A stretch of DNA of 64,000 bases from Oscillibacter sp. ER4 (GTDB taxonomy: Bacteria > Bacillota > Clostridia > Oscillospirales > Oscillospiraceae): contig NZ_JPJG01000018.1 in assembly GCF_000765235.1 (NCBI RefSeq), positions 17,856 to 81,855 on the forward strand, given 5' to 3'. Both the position numbers and the translations under genes were made by a program. Positions 23,469 to 33,505 of this stretch are shown piece after piece. The stretch's first letter is position 1. Each line of letters starts with the position of its first letter. The notes below the pieces were generated by a model. That model worked only from the letters and a program-made list of their open reading frames with translations, ran no database searches and had not been told where the DNA came from.

Positions 23469-23899
23469 TGCTTCTGCCGAAGAGAGTGAAATACCGTCGC
23501 GTTCAGCGCGGTCGTATGACCGGCAAGGCGACCCGCGGCAACACCATTACTTATGGTGAGTACGGCCTCCAGGCCACTGAGCCCGCGTGGATCACCAGCA
23601 ACCAGATCGAGGCGGCCCGTGTCGCCATGACCCGTTACACCAAGCGTGGCGGTCAGGTCTGGATCAAGATTTTCCCCGATAAGCCCGTTACCAAGCAGCC
23701 TGCCGAGACCCGTATGGGTTCCGGTAAGGGCTCTCCGGAGTATTGGGTAGCAGTTGTCAAGCCCGGCCGTATCATGTTTGAGATCGCCGGTGTTTCCGAA
23801 GAAGTCGCGCGTGAGGCGCTCCGTCTGGCCAGCCACAAGCTGCCCATCAAGACGAAGATCGTCAAGCGCGAGGCCGAGACCCAGGAAGTAGGTGAATGA
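23468..23899 (+). CDS. rplP: 50S ribosomal protein L16
   Basis: The 143-residue protein has [17 protein letters not shown] at the start, [14 protein letters not shown], and [29 protein letters not shown] near the A site. It starts inside the rpsC stop and ends just before rpmC. Confidence 0.98.
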   Translation: MLLPKRVKYRRVQRGRMTGKATRGNTITYGEYGLQATEPAWITSNQIEAARVAMTRYTKRGGQVWIKIFPDKPVTKQPAETRMGSGKGSPEYWVAVVKPGRIMFEIAGVSEEVAREALRLASHKLPIKTKIVKREAETQEVGE

Positions 23900-23900
23900 G

Positions 23901-24092
23901 ATGAAGGCAAGTGAAGTTCGTGCCATGAGCGTTGCTGAGCTGAACACCAAGCTCGACGCTCTGAAGAAAGATCTGTTTATGCTGCGCATGCAGCACGCGA
24001 CGAATCAGCTGGATAACCCCCAGAAGCTCGTCCAGACCAAGCGTGATATTGCCCGAGTCAAAACCATGATCCGTGAGAAGGAGGAGAAGTAA
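23901..24092 (+). CDS. rpmC: 50S ribosomal protein L29
   Basis: The 63-residue two-helix protein reads [17 protein letters not shown] at the start and [14 protein letters not shown] in the middle. The ATG at 23901 follows AGGTGA; the in-frame ATG at 23892 overlaps rplP and is less likely. Confidence 0.95.
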   Translation: MKASEVRAMSVAELNTKLDALKKDLFMLRMQHATNQLDNPQKLVQTKRDIARVKTMIREKEEK

Positions 24093-24093
24093 G

Positions 24094-24357
24094 ATGGAAG
24101 AGAAGAGAATTTCCTCCCGTAAGGTCCGCGTTGGTAAGGTCGTTTCCGACAAGATGGACAAGACCGTCGTCGTTGCGATCGCTGACCGCGTGGCGCATCC
24201 CCTGTACAAGAAGATCGTCGGCCGCACCTACAAGCTGAAGGCTCACGATGAAAACAATACGTGCGGTATCGGTGATACCGTCAAGGTGATGGAGACCCGC
24301 CCCCTGTCCAAGGACAAGCGTTGGCGCGTGGTCGAGATCGTCGAAAAAGCTAAGTAA
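24094..24357 (+). CDS. rpsQ: 30S ribosomal protein S17
   Basis: The 87-residue OB-fold protein has [21 protein letters not shown] and the C-terminal [16 protein letters not shown]. The ATG at 24094 follows AGGAGGAG at the end of rpmC. It is one codon after the rpmC stop. Confidence 0.97.
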   Translation: MEEKRISSRKVRVGKVVSDKMDKTVVVAIADRVAHPLYKKIVGRTYKLKAHDENNTCGIGDTVKVMETRPLSKDKRWRVVEIVEKAK

Positions 24358-24372
24358 GGAGGTACCGGAACA

Positions 24373-24741
24373 ATGATTCAGCAGGAAAGTTTTCTGAAGG
24401 TCGCCGATAACACCGGTGCCAAGGAAATCAAGTGCATCCGCGTTCTCGGTGGCTCCGGCCGCAAGTACGGCAACATCGGCGATATCATCGTCGCGTCCGT
24501 GCGTAAGGCTGCCCCCGGCGGTCAGGTCAAGAAGGGCGAGGTCGTCAAGGCCGTTATCGTCCGCTCTGCCAAGGGCGTCCGCCGCGAAGACGGCACCTAT
24601 GTCCGCTTCGACGAGAATGCTGCGGTCCTGATCAAGGACGACAAGAACCCCAGCGGCACCCGTATCTTTGGGCCCGTCGCTCGCGAGCTGCGTGAGAAGG
24701 ACTTCCTCAAGATCCTCTCCCTGGCTCCGGAAGTTGTCTAA
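24373..24741 (+). CDS. rplN: 50S ribosomal protein L14
   Basis: The 122-residue protein is exactly family length. It opens [19 protein letters not shown] and has [20 protein letters not shown] and [13 protein letters not shown]. It sits at the subunit interface. Confidence 0.98.
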   Translation: MIQQESFLKVADNTGAKEIKCIRVLGGSGRKYGNIGDIIVASVRKAAPGGQVKKGEVVKAVIVRSAKGVRREDGTYVRFDENAAVLIKDDKNPSGTRIFGPVARELREKDFLKILSLAPEVV

Positions 24742-24755
24742 GGAGGGCTTGAAGA

Positions 24756-25067
24756 ATGGCTATGAATGTGAAGAAGGGCGATACCGTTATCGTCCTGTCC
24801 GGTAAGGACAAGGGCAAGCAGGGCAAGGTGCTCGGCACCGTCCCCAGCGAAGCCAAGGTCGTCGTGGAGGGCATCAACATGGTGACCTGCCACGTCAAGC
24901 CCCGCAAGCAGGGCGAGACCGGCGGCATTGTGCAGCGTGAGGCTGCCATGTACGCTTCCAAGGTGCAGGTCGTGTGCCCCAAGTGCAACAAGGGCACCCG
25001 CATCGCGCACAAGATCGAAAATGGCAAGAAGACCCGCGTGTGCAAGCACTGCGGCGCCGAGCTTTAA
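24756..25067 (+). CDS. rplX: 50S ribosomal protein L24
   Basis: The 103-residue protein has the KOW motif VKKGDTVIVLSGKDKGKQGKV. A C-terminal CPKCNKGTR and CKHCGAEL pair may bind zinc. L24 starts 50S assembly at the 5' end of 23S rRNA. Confidence 0.97.
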   Translation: MAMNVKKGDTVIVLSGKDKGKQGKVLGTVPSEAKVVVEGINMVTCHVKPRKQGETGGIVQREAAMYASKVQVVCPKCNKGTRIAHKIENGKKTRVCKHCGAEL

Positions 25068-25086
25068 GAAAGGAGAGTAGTTCACA

Positions 25087-25626
25087 ATGGCAAGACTGAA
25101 AGAACAGTATAAGGCAGAAGTGGCACCCGCTCTCTACAAGAAGTTCGGTTATAAGTCCACCATGCAGATCCCCAAGATCGACAAGGTCGTCGTGAACGTC
25201 GGCTGCGGCGAGGCCAAGGAGAATGCCAAGGTCCTCGAAGCGGTCGTGCGCGACCTGACCACCATCACCGGCCAGAAGGCCGTCGTCACCAAGGCGAAGA
25301 AGTCCATCGCAAACTTCAAGCTGCGTGAGGATATGCCCATCGGCGCGAAGGTCACCCTCCGCGGCGACAAGATGTGGGAATTCCTCGATCGTCTGTTCAA
25401 CGTTGCGCTTCCCCGTGTCCGCGACTTCCGCGGCATCAGCGCCAACGCTTTCGACGGCCGCGGCAACTATGCCCTGGGCATCAAGGAGCAGCTGATCTTC
25501 CCCGAGATCGAGTACGATAAGATCGACAAGATCCGCGGCATGGACGTCGTCATCTGCACCACCGCTCAGACCGACGAAGAAGCCCGCGAGCTGCTGACCC
25601 TGGTCGGCGCTCCCTTTGAACGCTAA
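25087..25626 (+). CDS. rplE: 50S ribosomal protein L5
   Basis: The 179-residue protein binds 5S rRNA and forms bridge contacts with S13. [35 protein letters not shown] and [10 protein letters not shown] are diagnostic. Standard neighbours are rplX and rpsZ. Confidence 0.98.
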   Translation: MARLKEQYKAEVAPALYKKFGYKSTMQIPKIDKVVVNVGCGEAKENAKVLEAVVRDLTTITGQKAVVTKAKKSIANFKLREDMPIGAKVTLRGDKMWEFLDRLFNVALPRVRDFRGISANAFDGRGNYALGIKEQLIFPEIEYDKIDKIRGMDVVICTTAQTDEEARELLTLVGAPFER

Positions 25627-25643
25627 GTAGGAGGATATCAAAA

Positions 25644-25829
25644 ATGGCTAAGAAATCTATGATTCTCAAGCAGCAGGCTCCTGCTAAGTTCTCCACCCGC
25701 CGCTACAACCGCTGCAAGATCTGCGGCCGCCCCCACGCGTATCTTCGTGACTATGGCGTCTGCCGTATCTGCTTCCGCGAGTTAGCCTACAAGGGCGAGA
25801 TCCCCGGCGTTCGCAAGGCTTCCTTCTGA
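25644..25829 (+). CDS. rpsZ: 30S ribosomal protein S14, zinc type
   Basis: The 61-residue short S14 has a zinc ribbon: CKICGRPH in the middle and CRICFREL near the end give the four cysteines. The short C+ form is usual in Firmicutes and contrasts with the roughly 100-residue zinc-free form. A second palindrome-rich gap follows. Confidence 0.97.
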   Translation: MAKKSMILKQQAPAKFSTRRYNRCKICGRPHAYLRDYGVCRICFRELAYKGEIPGVRKASF

Positions 25830-26148
25830 TCTTTTTCCGTTATACTTCGTTGAAGCTCCTTGGCGTACACAAAGTACGCCGGCGTCGCTTCGCCTCGTCT
25901 AACGAAAAAATCTCAAGAAGGACCTGCTGTTGAAGTTTTTCAACAGCCCGACACCTCGGAGCTTGAGCCTCCGAAACAAACTCATAACCACGAACGTTGC
26001 GATATGGACGTTCTGGCGATAAAGGATCGCGAAAGGTCAGTGTCAATTACGCGTGTTCACACGCGTGTGGGCACGTTCCAAATTGGCACTGATACCTCGT
26101 GACCTAAACGGTCCATGACCGTAACTCTAAATCAGGAGGATTTACACT
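25830..26148 (+). repeat. Palindrome-rich gap between rpsZ and rpsH
   Basis: These 319 gene-free bases hold several perfect hairpins: GGCGTAC-ACAAA-GTACGCC (25862-25880), CTGTTGAA/TTCAACAG (25927-25946) and ACGCGTGT-TC-ACACGCGT (26049-26066). The last sits inside a longer CAGTGTCAATT/AATTGGCACTG stem. An outer bulged stem joins TTTTTCCGTTA near 25832 to TAACGAAAAA near 25900. The rpsH ribosome binding site (CAGGAGG) closes the gap. Confidence 0.7.
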
Positions 26149-26544
26149 ATGCATATCACTGACCCCATTGCGGATATGCTCACCCGCATCCGCAACGCAA
26201 ACAGTGCCCGTCATGACACTGTGGATGTCCCCGCTTCCAACATGAAGAAGAGCATCGCTCAGATTCTGCTGGACGAGGGCTACATCAAGAGCTATCAGAT
26301 CGTTGACGATGGTACCCAGGGCACGATCCACATCACCCTGAAGTACAATGGCAAGGACAAGGTCATCACCGGCCTTCGCCGTGTCAGCAAGCCCGGTCTC
26401 CGCGTTTACGTCGGCGCAGATGAACTGCCCCGCGTGCTCCGTGGCCTGGGTATTGCCATCGTCTCCACCTCCAAGGGCGTTATGACCGACAAGGCTGCTC
26501 GCGCGGCTCACATCGGCGGCGAAGTCCTTGCGTTCGTGTGGTAA
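26149..26544 (+). CDS. rpsH: 30S ribosomal protein S8
   Basis: The 131-residue protein opens [21 protein letters not shown] and ends [13 protein letters not shown] with [14 protein letters not shown] and [10 protein letters not shown]8 is the translational repressor of the spc operon in E. coli. Here a large structured region sits immediately upstream, which makes a feedback site worth testing. Confidence 0.98.
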   Translation: MHITDPIADMLTRIRNANSARHDTVDVPASNMKKSIAQILLDEGYIKSYQIVDDGTQGTIHITLKYNGKDKVITGLRRVSKPGLRVYVGADELPRVLRGLGIAIVSTSKGVMTDKAARAAHIGGEVLAFVW

Positions 26545-26559
26545 GGAGGGTATAAAACA

Positions 26560-27105
26560 ATGAGTAGAATTGGTAAAATGCCCGTTGCCATTCCCGCGGG
26601 TGTCGAAGTCACCGTCGCGGACGGCAACCTTGTCACCGTCAAGGGCCCCAAGGGTACCCTGACCCAGCAGCTCCAGCCGAGCATGACCATCAAGCAGGAA
26701 GGCGCTGAGCTTCTCGTTTCCCGTCCCGACGACGGCAAGGAGAACCGCGCTCTGCACGGCCTGACCCGCGCTCTGCTGCACAACATGGTCGTCGGTGTCA
26801 CCGATGGCTACAAGAAGACGCTCGAAGTCAACGGCGTTGGCTATCGTGCCGCCAAGGAGGGCAACAAGCTCGTCCTGAACATCGGCTACTCCCACACAGT
26901 GGAAGTCCCCGAGATCGACGGCATCACCATCGAGGTCCCCCAGCCCAACCAGATCGTCGTTTCTGGCTGCGACAAGCAGAAGGTCGGTCAGTTTGCCGCT
27001 GAGATCCGCGAAAAGCGTCCTCCCGAGCCGTACAAGGGCAAGGGCATCAAGTATGCTGACGAAGTCATTCGCCGCAAGGTCGGTAAGACCGGCGCTAAGA
27101 AGTAA
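26560..27105 (+). CDS. rplF: 50S ribosomal protein L6
   Basis: The 181-residue protein has the two L6 repeats, with [16 protein letters not shown] at the start and the C-terminal signature [19 protein letters not shown]. It binds near the sarcin-ricin loop and factor-binding site. Confidence 0.98.
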   Translation: MSRIGKMPVAIPAGVEVTVADGNLVTVKGPKGTLTQQLQPSMTIKQEGAELLVSRPDDGKENRALHGLTRALLHNMVVGVTDGYKKTLEVNGVGYRAAKEGNKLVLNIGYSHTVEVPEIDGITIEVPQPNQIVVSGCDKQKVGQFAAEIREKRPPEPYKGKGIKYADEVIRRKVGKTGAKK

Positions 27106-27119
27106 GGAGGTGTGCCGAT

Positions 27120-27479
27120 ATGATTAAAAGACCCGATACCAAAGCACAGCGCATCAAGCGTCATAAGCGCGTTCGCGCCAAAGTCTCCGGCACTCCCGAG
27201 AGACCCCGCCTGAACGTTTTCCGTTCTGAAAAGAACATCTACGCCCAGATCATCGACGATGTTGCCGGCAACACGCTGGTCGCCGCTTCCTCCCTGGACA
27301 AGGCGATCGAGGGCAACGGCAGCAACAAGGCTGCCGCCCGTGCAGTCGGTAAGCTCATCGCCGAGCGCGCCAAGGCCAAGGGCATCGACACGGTCGTCTT
27401 CGACCGCGGCGGTTACCTGTATCACGGCCGCGTTGCAGAGCTGGCTGAAGGCGCCCGCGAGGGCGGCCTGGAATTCTAA
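27120..27479 (+). CDS. rplR: 50S ribosomal protein L18
   Basis: The 119-residue protein that carries 5S rRNA into the 50S subunit. [27 protein letters not shown] opening and [21 protein letters not shown] at the end are clear. Confidence 0.98.
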   Translation: MIKRPDTKAQRIKRHKRVRAKVSGTPERPRLNVFRSEKNIYAQIIDDVAGNTLVAASSLDKAIEGNGSNKAAARAVGKLIAERAKAKGIDTVVFDRGGYLYHGRVAELAEGAREGGLEF

Positions 27480-27496
27480 GGGAGGAGGAAAATACA

Positions 27497-27997
27497 ATGC
27501 CTAGATTTGAACGCGAACAGAGCGAATACATGGAAAAGCTCGTTTTCCTCAACCGTGTTTCCAAGACCGTGAAGGGCGGCCGCGTGGCCAAGTTCTCTGC
27601 TCTGATGGTCGTTGGCGACGGCAAGGGCAAGGTCGGTTACGGCCTTGGCAAGGCCGCTGAAGTCCCCGAGGCGATCCGCAAGGGCCTCGAGGCTGCCAAG
27701 AAGAACATGATCACCGTTACCCTTGATGGTACCACCATTCCTCACGAGACGATCGGCGAGTTCGGAGCCGGCCGCGTGCTGATGAAGCCCGCTGCCCCCG
27801 GTACCGGCGTGATCGCCGGCGGCGCTGTCCGTGCCGTCGTTGAGGCTGCCGGCATCAAGGATATTCGTACTAAGTGCCTGCGCTCCAACAACCCCAACAA
27901 CGTTGTTGGCGCTGCGATCGAAGGCCTGAAGTCCATGCGCAGCGCGGAGCAGGTCGCCAAGATCCGCGGCAAGAGCGTGGACGAGATCATCGGTTAA
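27497..27997 (+). CDS. rpsE: 30S ribosomal protein S5
   Basis: The 166-residue protein has the double-stranded RNA-binding fold: [17 protein letters not shown], then [16 protein letters not shown] and [19 protein letters not shown]. It shapes decoding accuracy. Position between rplR and rpmD is standard. Confidence 0.98.
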   Translation: MPRFEREQSEYMEKLVFLNRVSKTVKGGRVAKFSALMVVGDGKGKVGYGLGKAAEVPEAIRKGLEAAKKNMITVTLDGTTIPHETIGEFGAGRVLMKPAAPGTGVIAGGAVRAVVEAAGIKDIRTKCLRSNNPNNVVGAAIEGLKSMRSAEQVAKIRGKSVDEIIG

Positions 27998-28011
27998 GGA
28001 GGCAGAGCGTC

Positions 28012-28194
28012 ATGGCTAATTTAAAAGTTGAGCTCGTCAAGAGCTTGAACGGCAGACACGAAAAGCACATTGCTACTGCCAATTCCATGGGTCTGCGCAA
28101 GATCGGCGATACGAGCGTGCAGCCCGACAACGACCAGACGCGTGGCAAGATCGCCAAGATCGGCTATCTGCTGCAGGTCACTGAAGAGAAATAA
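28012..28194 (+). CDS. rpmD: 50S ribosomal protein L30
   Basis: The 60-residue protein starts at ATG 28012 behind AAGGAGGCAG and reads LKVELVKSLNGRHEKH, then GLRKIGDTSVQPDN. It is family length and lies between rpsE and rplO. Confidence 0.95.
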   Translation: MANLKVELVKSLNGRHEKHIATANSMGLRKIGDTSVQPDNDQTRGKIAKIGYLLQVTEEK

Positions 28195-28206
28195 GGAGGA
28201 ACAGAT

Positions 28207-28647
28207 ATGGAACTGTATAATCTGTCTCCCGCCGCTGGTTCCACCAAGGAAGCGTTCCGCAAGGGTCGCGGCCACGGCAGCGGCAACGGCAAGACCGGCG
28301 GCCGCGGTCACAAGGGCCAGAAGGCCCGCAGCGGCGGCGGTGTCCGCGTCGGTTTCGAAGGCGGCCAGATGCCTCTGGCGCGCCGTACCCCGAAGCGCGG
28401 CTTCAACAACATTTTTGCAAAGCCCTATGAGATCATCAACCTGAGTGCGCTCGACAAGTTCGAGGACGGCGAGACCGTTACCGCAGAGGCTCTGCTTGCT
28501 AAGGGTATCCTGAGCAAGTGCGCGTATGGTTACAAGGTGCTCGGTAACGGCTCTGTTACCAAGAAGGTCACTGTTCAGGCCGCTGCGTTTTCCCAGTCTG
28601 CTAAGGAAGCTATTGAAGCAGCTGGCGGAAAGGCAGAGGTGGTCTAA
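28207..28647 (+). CDS. rplO: 50S ribosomal protein L15
   Basis: The 146-residue protein has the glycine-rich N-terminal extension ([22 protein letters not shown]) trimmed here to its key GRGH and GRGHKGQ motifs, followed by [17 protein letters not shown]. The stop codon directly abuts the secY GTG start. Confidence 0.97.
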   Translation: MELYNLSPAAGSTKEAFRKGRGHGSGNGKTGGRGHKGQKARSGGGVRVGFEGGQMPLARRTPKRGFNNIFAKPYEIINLSALDKFEDGETVTAEALLAKGILSKCAYGYKVLGNGSVTKKVTVQAAAFSQSAKEAIEAAGGKAEVV

Positions 28648-29934
28648 GTGATTCAGACGATCCGTAAGGCCTGGGGCGTTCCCGAACTGCGCAAGAAGAT
28701 CGTGTTCACGCTGCTGATCCTTCTGATCTTTCGCATCGGTAACGCGATCCCCGTCCCCTATATCAACACGACGCTGCTCGGCAACTATCTCGACAGCATG
28801 AGCGGCACCGTGCTTGGCCTCTACAACGTCATGTCCGGCGGCGCGTTCGCAGAAGCGACGGTCTTCGCGCTGGGCGTCCAGCCCTACATCAACAGCTCGA
28901 TCATCATCCAGCTGTTGACGATTGCGATCCCCGCGCTCGAGCGTCTCGCCCGCGACGGCGGCGAGGCCGGCAAGAAGAAGATCGCCTCCATCACCCGCTA
29001 CGCGACCGTGGCGATCGCCCTGCTTCAGGGCTTTGGCTACTACATGATCTGCAAGAACTACAACATCCTCGAGCAGCAGGGCATCTGGCCGGCGCTCGTG
29101 ATCATCGTTTCGTTTGTTGCCGGTTCTTCGTTCGTGATGTGGCTGGGCGAGCAGGTCAATGAGTTCGGTGTCGGCAACGGCATCTCCATCATCCTGTTTG
29201 CAGGTATCCTGTCCCGCGTGCCCAACATGGTCACGATGGGTGCGAGCTACATCCGCACCAAGGGCTCCATCGGCTGCCTGTGGATCGCGCTGCTGGTCGT
29301 CGGCATGCTTGCGATGGTCGTTCTGATCGTCCATGTCAACGAGGCCGAGCGCCGCATCCCCGTCCAGTACGCCAAGCGTCAGGTCGGCCGCAAGATGTAC
29401 GGCGGCCAGGCATCCACCCTTCCCATGAAGGTGAACATGTCCGGCGTTCTGCCCATCATCTTCGCGCAGACCATCGCGTCCCTGCCCGCCACCATCTGGG
29501 CTTTCATCGGTACTCCCGAGGAGGGCACCGTTGGCCGCAGCATCTACAACGCGATCGACACCAAGTCTGTGCTGTATCTGATCGTCTACTTCCTGATGAT
29601 CATCGGCTTCAGCTATTTCTACGCTACCATTCAGTTTAACCCCGTTGAGATCTCCAACAACCTCAAGCGCAACGGCGGCTTCATCCCCGGCTTCCGTCCG
29701 GGCAAGCCCACGTCTGACTTCATTGCCAAGGTTCTCAACAAGGTCACCCTTTTCGGCGCTATCTACCTCGGCATCGTGGCCATCTGCCCGCTGATCGCCG
29801 GCAAACTGCTGGGCAACTCCGGCCTCGCCATCGGCGGTACCTCGGTCATCATCGTTGTCGGTGTTGCACTTGAGACGGTCCGCGCGCTGGAGTCTCAGAT
29901 GATGATGCGCCAGTACAAGGGCTTCCTCGAGTAA
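28648..29934 (+). CDS. secY: Preprotein translocase subunit SecY
   Basis: The 428-residue protein forms the membrane channel for Sec export and insertion, with ten predicted transmembrane helices. FRIGNAIPVPYIN, the plug-region GGAFAEATVFALGVQPYIN, and ERRIPVQYAKRQVGRKMYGG in the cytoplasmic loop are diagnostic. The start is GTG immediately after the rplO stop. Partner SecG is encoded at 35120-35347. Confidence 0.97.
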   Translation: MIQTIRKAWGVPELRKKIVFTLLILLIFRIGNAIPVPYINTTLLGNYLDSMSGTVLGLYNVMSGGAFAEATVFALGVQPYINSSIIIQLLTIAIPALERLARDGGEAGKKKIASITRYATVAIALLQGFGYYMICKNYNILEQQGIWPALVIIVSFVAGSSFVMWLGEQVNEFGVGNGISIILFAGILSRVPNMVTMGASYIRTKGSIGCLWIALLVVGMLAMVVLIVHVNEAERRIPVQYAKRQVGRKMYGGQASTLPMKVNMSGVLPIIFAQTIASLPATIWAFIGTPEEGTVGRSIYNAIDTKSVLYLIVYFLMIIGFSYFYATIQFNPVEISNNLKRNGGFIPGFRPGKPTSDFIAKVLNKVTLFGAIYLGIVAICPLIAGKLLGNSGLAIGGTSVIIVVGVALETVRALESQMMMRQYKGFLE

Positions 29935-29947
29935 GAGAGGCGTTTCT

Positions 29948-30586
29948 ATGAAACTGATTTTATTGGGCGCTCCGGGCGCTGGCAAAGGCACGCAGGCCGC
30001 TGTCATCTCCCGTGAGTTAGGAATCCCCGCGATTTCCACCGGTAACATTCTGCGCGCGGCCATCCAAGAGGGCACGCCGACGGGAATGAAGGCCAAGACC
30101 TATATGGACGAAGGCCACCTGGTACCCGATGAGGTCATCATCGGCATCATTAAAGAGCGGCTCGCCGAGCCCGATTGTGCGAAAGGCTTCATCTTAGACG
30201 GTGTGCCCCGCACGATCGCGCAGGCAGAAGCTCTTGAGGCAGCCGGTATCAAGTTCGATCATGTCGTCTCCCTGGAGATCGCTGACGCGACCATCATGGA
30301 GCGCATGAGCGGACGCAGGGTTTGCAGCAAGTGCGGCGCAAGCTACCACATCGTGGCAGTGCCGCCCAAAGCCGAAGGCGTCTGCGACGTCTGCGGCGGC
30401 GAGCTGGTCACCCGCAAGGATGATAAGCCCGAGACGGTGAAAAACCGCCTTGCGGTCTATCATAGAGAAACAGAACCGCTCAAGGACTTCTACCGCGAGC
30501 GTGGGGTTCTGTATCCGGTGGAGGACATGGGGCCGGTGGAGGCCACCTCCAAGGCGATCCTCGCAATACTGAGACAGGATGGTTAA
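29948..30586 (+). CDS. adk: Adenylate kinase, zinc-lid type
   Basis: The 212-residue enzyme converts ATP + AMP to two ADP. The P-loop is GAPGAGKGTQ near residue 7, and the AMP-binding DGVPRTIAQAEAL block follows. The LID domain has CSKCGASYH and CDVCGGEL, four cysteines for a structural zinc as in Gram-positive enzymes. It is coupled to secY in the usual spc-operon position. Confidence 0.97.
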   Translation: MKLILLGAPGAGKGTQAAVISRELGIPAISTGNILRAAIQEGTPTGMKAKTYMDEGHLVPDEVIIGIIKERLAEPDCAKGFILDGVPRTIAQAEALEAAGIKFDHVVSLEIADATIMERMSGRRVCSKCGASYHIVAVPPKAEGVCDVCGGELVTRKDDKPETVKNRLAVYHRETEPLKDFYRERGVLYPVEDMGPVEATSKAILAILRQDG

Positions 30587-30589
30587 GAT

Positions 30590-31342
30590 ATGATCATTGT
30601 GAAATCAGAGCGCGAGATCGAATTGATGCGCCGAGCGGGAAAAATTACCGCGGCTGCCCGTGCGTTAGCAGGGGAAATGGTAAAGCCCGGCGTAACAACC
30701 CGAGAAATTGACAAAGCAGTGTTCCATTTCATTCGTTCGCAGGGCGCTGAGCCGTCGTTCTTAAACTACAACGGCTATCCCGCCAGCGTGTGCGTGTCCG
30801 TCAACGACGAGATCATCCACGGCATCCCGGGTCCCCGGGTGCTCAAGGAGGGCGATATCGTCAGCGTGGACGTGGGCGCATACATCGGCGGCTTCCACGG
30901 CGACTGCGCAGCCACTTACCCCTGCGGAAAAATTTCCGAAGAGGCACAGCGGTTGATCGACGTGACTCGTCAGGGCTTTTTTGAAGGATTTGCGCAGGCC
31001 CGCGAGGGCAACCGCATCTCCGACATCTCCCACGCCGTGCAGGCGTATGTGGAGGCGAACGGCTTCTCCGTCGTGCGCGAGTATGTCGGCCATGGCGTCG
31101 GCAGAAACATGCACGAAGCGCCCGAGATCCCCAACTACGGGGCTCCGGGCCACGGGCCGAAGCTGCTGCGCGGCATGACGATCGCCGTCGAACCGATGGT
31201 GAACGCGGGCACCGCAGCTATCCGCCAGATGAGCGATGGCTGGACCGTCAAGACCCGTGACGGCAAATACGCGGCGCACTACGAGAACACGATCCTCATC
31301 ACCGCCGGCGAGCCCGAAATTCTGACGGCTCCGGCACCGTAA
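30590..31342 (+). CDS. map: Methionine aminopeptidase, type I
   Basis: The 250-residue enzyme removes the initiator methionine. The two-metal site residues appear in SVDVGAYIGGFHGD, HGVGRNMHEAPEIPN and TIAVEPMVN, with the last glutamate in HYENTILIT. It starts four bases after the adk stop. Confidence 0.97.
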   Translation: MIIVKSEREIELMRRAGKITAAARALAGEMVKPGVTTREIDKAVFHFIRSQGAEPSFLNYNGYPASVCVSVNDEIIHGIPGPRVLKEGDIVSVDVGAYIGGFHGDCAATYPCGKISEEAQRLIDVTRQGFFEGFAQAREGNRISDISHAVQAYVEANGFSVVREYVGHGVGRNMHEAPEIPNYGAPGHGPKLLRGMTIAVEPMVNAGTAAIRQMSDGWTVKTRDGKYAAHYENTILITAGEPEILTAPAP

Positions 31343-31351
31343 GAGGACGCC

Positions 31352-31630
31352 ATGGACATTGCGAATCTTGTTCAGGCAACTGCCGGCAGAGAACAGGGCA
31401 AATACTTCTTCGTGCTGGAAACAGACGGGGAGTACCTGCTGCTGGCCGACGGCAAGAGCCGCAGGATCGAAGCGCCGAAGCGGAAAAAGCAAAAGCATGT
31501 CCGCTTCATCGCAGAGAGCGCGGCGCCTGTCGCCGAGAAGATCAGAAGCAAGGAAAAAATCACAAACAGTGAGCTTCGTAAAGCCATCGCCGCATACAGC
31601 GGCAAGGAAAATCCGGACCAGGAGGGATAA
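31352..31630 (+). CDS. KOW-domain RNA-binding protein (L14e-like)
   Basis: The 92-residue protein has an N-terminal KOW-type barrel (ATAGREQGKYFFVL, ADGKSRRIEAPKRKKQKHVRFI) and a charged helical tail. Genes of this family sit between map and infA in many Clostridia. It is probably a ribosome-associated or RNA-binding factor; its role has not been settled. Confidence 0.8.
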   Translation: MDIANLVQATAGREQGKYFFVLETDGEYLLLADGKSRRIEAPKRKKQKHVRFIAESAAPVAEKIRSKEKITNSELRKAIAAYSGKENPDQEG

Positions 31631-31633
31631 CAC

Positions 31634-31852
31634 TTGGCAAAATCCGACATGATTGAAGTGGAAGGCGTTGTCGTTGAGGCCATGCCCAACACCACATTCC
31701 AAGTAGACATTGGAAATGGACACACGATCTTAGCGCATATTTCCGGAAAGCTCAGAATGAATTTCATCAGGATTCTGCCCGGTGACAAGGTCACAGTGGA
31801 GATGTCTCCCTATGACCTGACCCGCGGCCGAATTACCTGGCGTACTAAGTAA
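31634..31852 (+). CDS. infA: Translation initiation factor IF-1
   Basis: The 72-residue OB-fold factor binds the A site during initiation. It starts at TTG 31634 behind [37 protein letters not shown] and LTRGRITWR are the family blocks. The start codon is unusual but is the only one matching the family N-terminus. Confidence 0.95.
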   Translation: MAKSDMIEVEGVVVEAMPNTTFQVDIGNGHTILAHISGKLRMNFIRILPGDKVTVEMSPYDLTRGRITWRTK

Positions 31853-31867
31853 TGGAGGTTTATCGAC

Positions 31868-31981
31868 ATGAAAGTAAGACCGTCCGTGAAGCCCATGTGC
31901 GAAAAGTGCAAGATCATTCGTCGTAAAGGCCGTGTCATGGTCATTTGCGAGAATCCGAAGCACAAGCAGCGCCAGGGCTAA
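31868..31981 (+). CDS. rpmJ: 50S ribosomal protein L36
   Basis: A 37-residue protein, too short for most gene finders, starts at ATG 31868 behind [25 protein letters not shown], then [13 protein letters not shown], has the zinc ligands C11, C14, C27 and H32. It lies in its standard place between infA and rpsM. Confidence 0.95.
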   Translation: MKVRPSVKPMCEKCKIIRRKGRVMVICENPKHKQRQG

Positions 31982-32004
31982 GACTTAATTGGAGGTTAAA
32001 AAGT

Positions 32005-32373
32005 ATGGCACGTATTGCCGGTATTGACCTGCCCAAGGATAAGCGAATCGAAATCGGTTTGACTTATATCTATGGTATTGGCAGAAAGAGTGCTCAGGAG
32101 ATCCTGGCACAGACAGGCGTGAACCCCGACACCCGCGTGAAGGATCTGACCGATGCTGACGAGGCCAAGCTTCGTGAAGCCATCGACCACAGCTACATCG
32201 TGGAAGGCGACCTTCGCCGTCAGACCGCACTCGACATCAAGCGTCTGAGCGAGATCGGCTGCTATCGCGGCACCCGTCATCGCCGCGGCCTGCCCGTTCG
32301 TGGTCAGCGCAGCAAGACCAACGCTCGTACCCGCAAGGGCCCCAAGAAGACCATTGCGAACAAGAAGAAGTAA
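32005..32373 (+). CDS. rpsM: 30S ribosomal protein S13
   Basis: The 122-residue protein has [20 protein letters not shown], then [21 protein letters not shown] near the tail that contacts tRNA. The ATG at 32005 follows TTGGAGG; the longer open frame to 31945 overlaps rpmJ and is not used. Confidence 0.97.
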   Translation: MARIAGIDLPKDKRIEIGLTYIYGIGRKSAQEILAQTGVNPDTRVKDLTDADEAKLREAIDHSYIVEGDLRRQTALDIKRLSEIGCYRGTRHRRGLPVRGQRSKTNARTRKGPKKTIANKKK

Positions 32374-32389
32374 GGAGGGAGAATAGAAT

Positions 32390-32797
32390 ATGGCAGCAAA
32401 CAATGCTAAAACCGGTAAGAAGGTTATCCGCCGTCGCCGCGAAAAGAAGAACGTCGAACGTGGTCAGGTTCATATTCGTTCCTCCTTCAACAACACCATG
32501 GTCACGGTGACCGATACGCAGGGCAACGCCCTTTCCTGGGCTTCCTCCGGCGGCCTCGGCTTCCGCGGCAGCAAGAAGTCCACTCCGTTCGCCGCTCAGA
32601 GCGCCGCTGAAACGGCTGCTACCGCTGCGATGGAGCATGGTCTCAAGACGGTCGAGGTCTTTGTTAAGGGCCCCGGCCAGGGTCGTGAAGCTGCGATCCG
32701 CGCCCTGCAGGCTGTCGGCCTGGAGGTCACGATGATCAAGGACGTCACGCCCATCCCGCACAACGGCTGCCGTCCCCCGAAGCGCCGTCGCGTCTAA
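32390..32797 (+). CDS. rpsK: 30S ribosomal protein S11
   Basis: The 135-residue platform protein has [41 protein letters not shown] and the C-terminal [11 protein letters not shown]. Standard alpha-operon neighbours are rpsM and rpsD. Confidence 0.98.
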   Translation: MAANNAKTGKKVIRRRREKKNVERGQVHIRSSFNNTMVTVTDTQGNALSWASSGGLGFRGSKKSTPFAAQSAAETAATAAMEHGLKTVEVFVKGPGQGREAAIRALQAVGLEVTMIKDVTPIPHNGCRPPKRRRV

Positions 32798-32821
32798 TCG
32801 AAAGAGGAGGTAAAAAGCACT

Positions 32822-33424
32822 ATGGCAAAGAATATGCAGCCGATCGCCAAGCGCTGCAAGGCTTTGGGCATTTCTCCTGCTGTGATGGGCTATGCGAAGA
32901 AGACCACTAATCGCAACCCCGGCAGCCAGATGAGAAAGAAGAAGAGCGAATACAGCCTTCAGCTTGCTGAAAAGCAGAAGGTCAAGTTCATCTATGGTAT
33001 CCTCGAAAAGCAGTTCCGCGGCTACTATGAGTCCGCCGCTGCCGCCCCCGGCAAGACCGGTGACAACCTGCTCATCACGGTCGAGCGCCGCCTGGATAAC
33101 GTTGTTTACCGCATGGGCTTTGCGATGACCCGCCGTCAGGCCCGTCAGCTCGTCAGCCATGCTCACTTCACCGTCAACGGCAAGAAGGTCAACATTCCTT
33201 CCTACCTCGTCAAGGCCGGCGATGTGATCGAGGTCGCGGAGAGCAGCCGCTCTTCCGAGGTCTTCAAGCGCTTGATGGGTCAGGACGCTCCCGTGTTCCT
33301 GGTCCCCACCTGGATGGAGCGCGATAAGAACAGCCTCAAGGGCACCGTGGTTCGCCTTCCCGCCCGCGAAGAAATTGATGTTCCCGTTGAGGAGCACCTC
33401 ATCGTTGAGTTGTACTCCAAGTAA
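32822..33424 (+). CDS. rpsD: 30S ribosomal protein S4, zinc-free form
   Basis: The 200-residue protein has the S4 RNA-binding domain with [21 protein letters not shown] and [19 protein letters not shown]. The N-terminal zinc-binding cysteine cluster is missing; only one cysteine (RCKALG) remains, so this is the C-minus form. In E. coli S4 represses the alpha operon. Confidence 0.97.
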   Translation: MAKNMQPIAKRCKALGISPAVMGYAKKTTNRNPGSQMRKKKSEYSLQLAEKQKVKFIYGILEKQFRGYYESAAAAPGKTGDNLLITVERRLDNVVYRMGFAMTRRQARQLVSHAHFTVNGKKVNIPSYLVKAGDVIEVAESSRSSEVFKRLMGQDAPVFLVPTWMERDKNSLKGTVVRLPAREEIDVPVEEHLIVELYSK

Positions 33425-33505
33425 TCGGCGGCGAGCCCTCAACAGACACACGCAGAATTTTGGTGTGGACTTTGAGACCACAGAATGGAAATGGAGGGTA
33501 ACTGC

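Noticed and set aside
28021..30096. A 691-codon open frame antisense to rplO-secY-adk
   Set aside because: It lies exactly opposite real genes with strong codon bias, has low-complexity His/Asp/Gly composition and no ribosome binding site.
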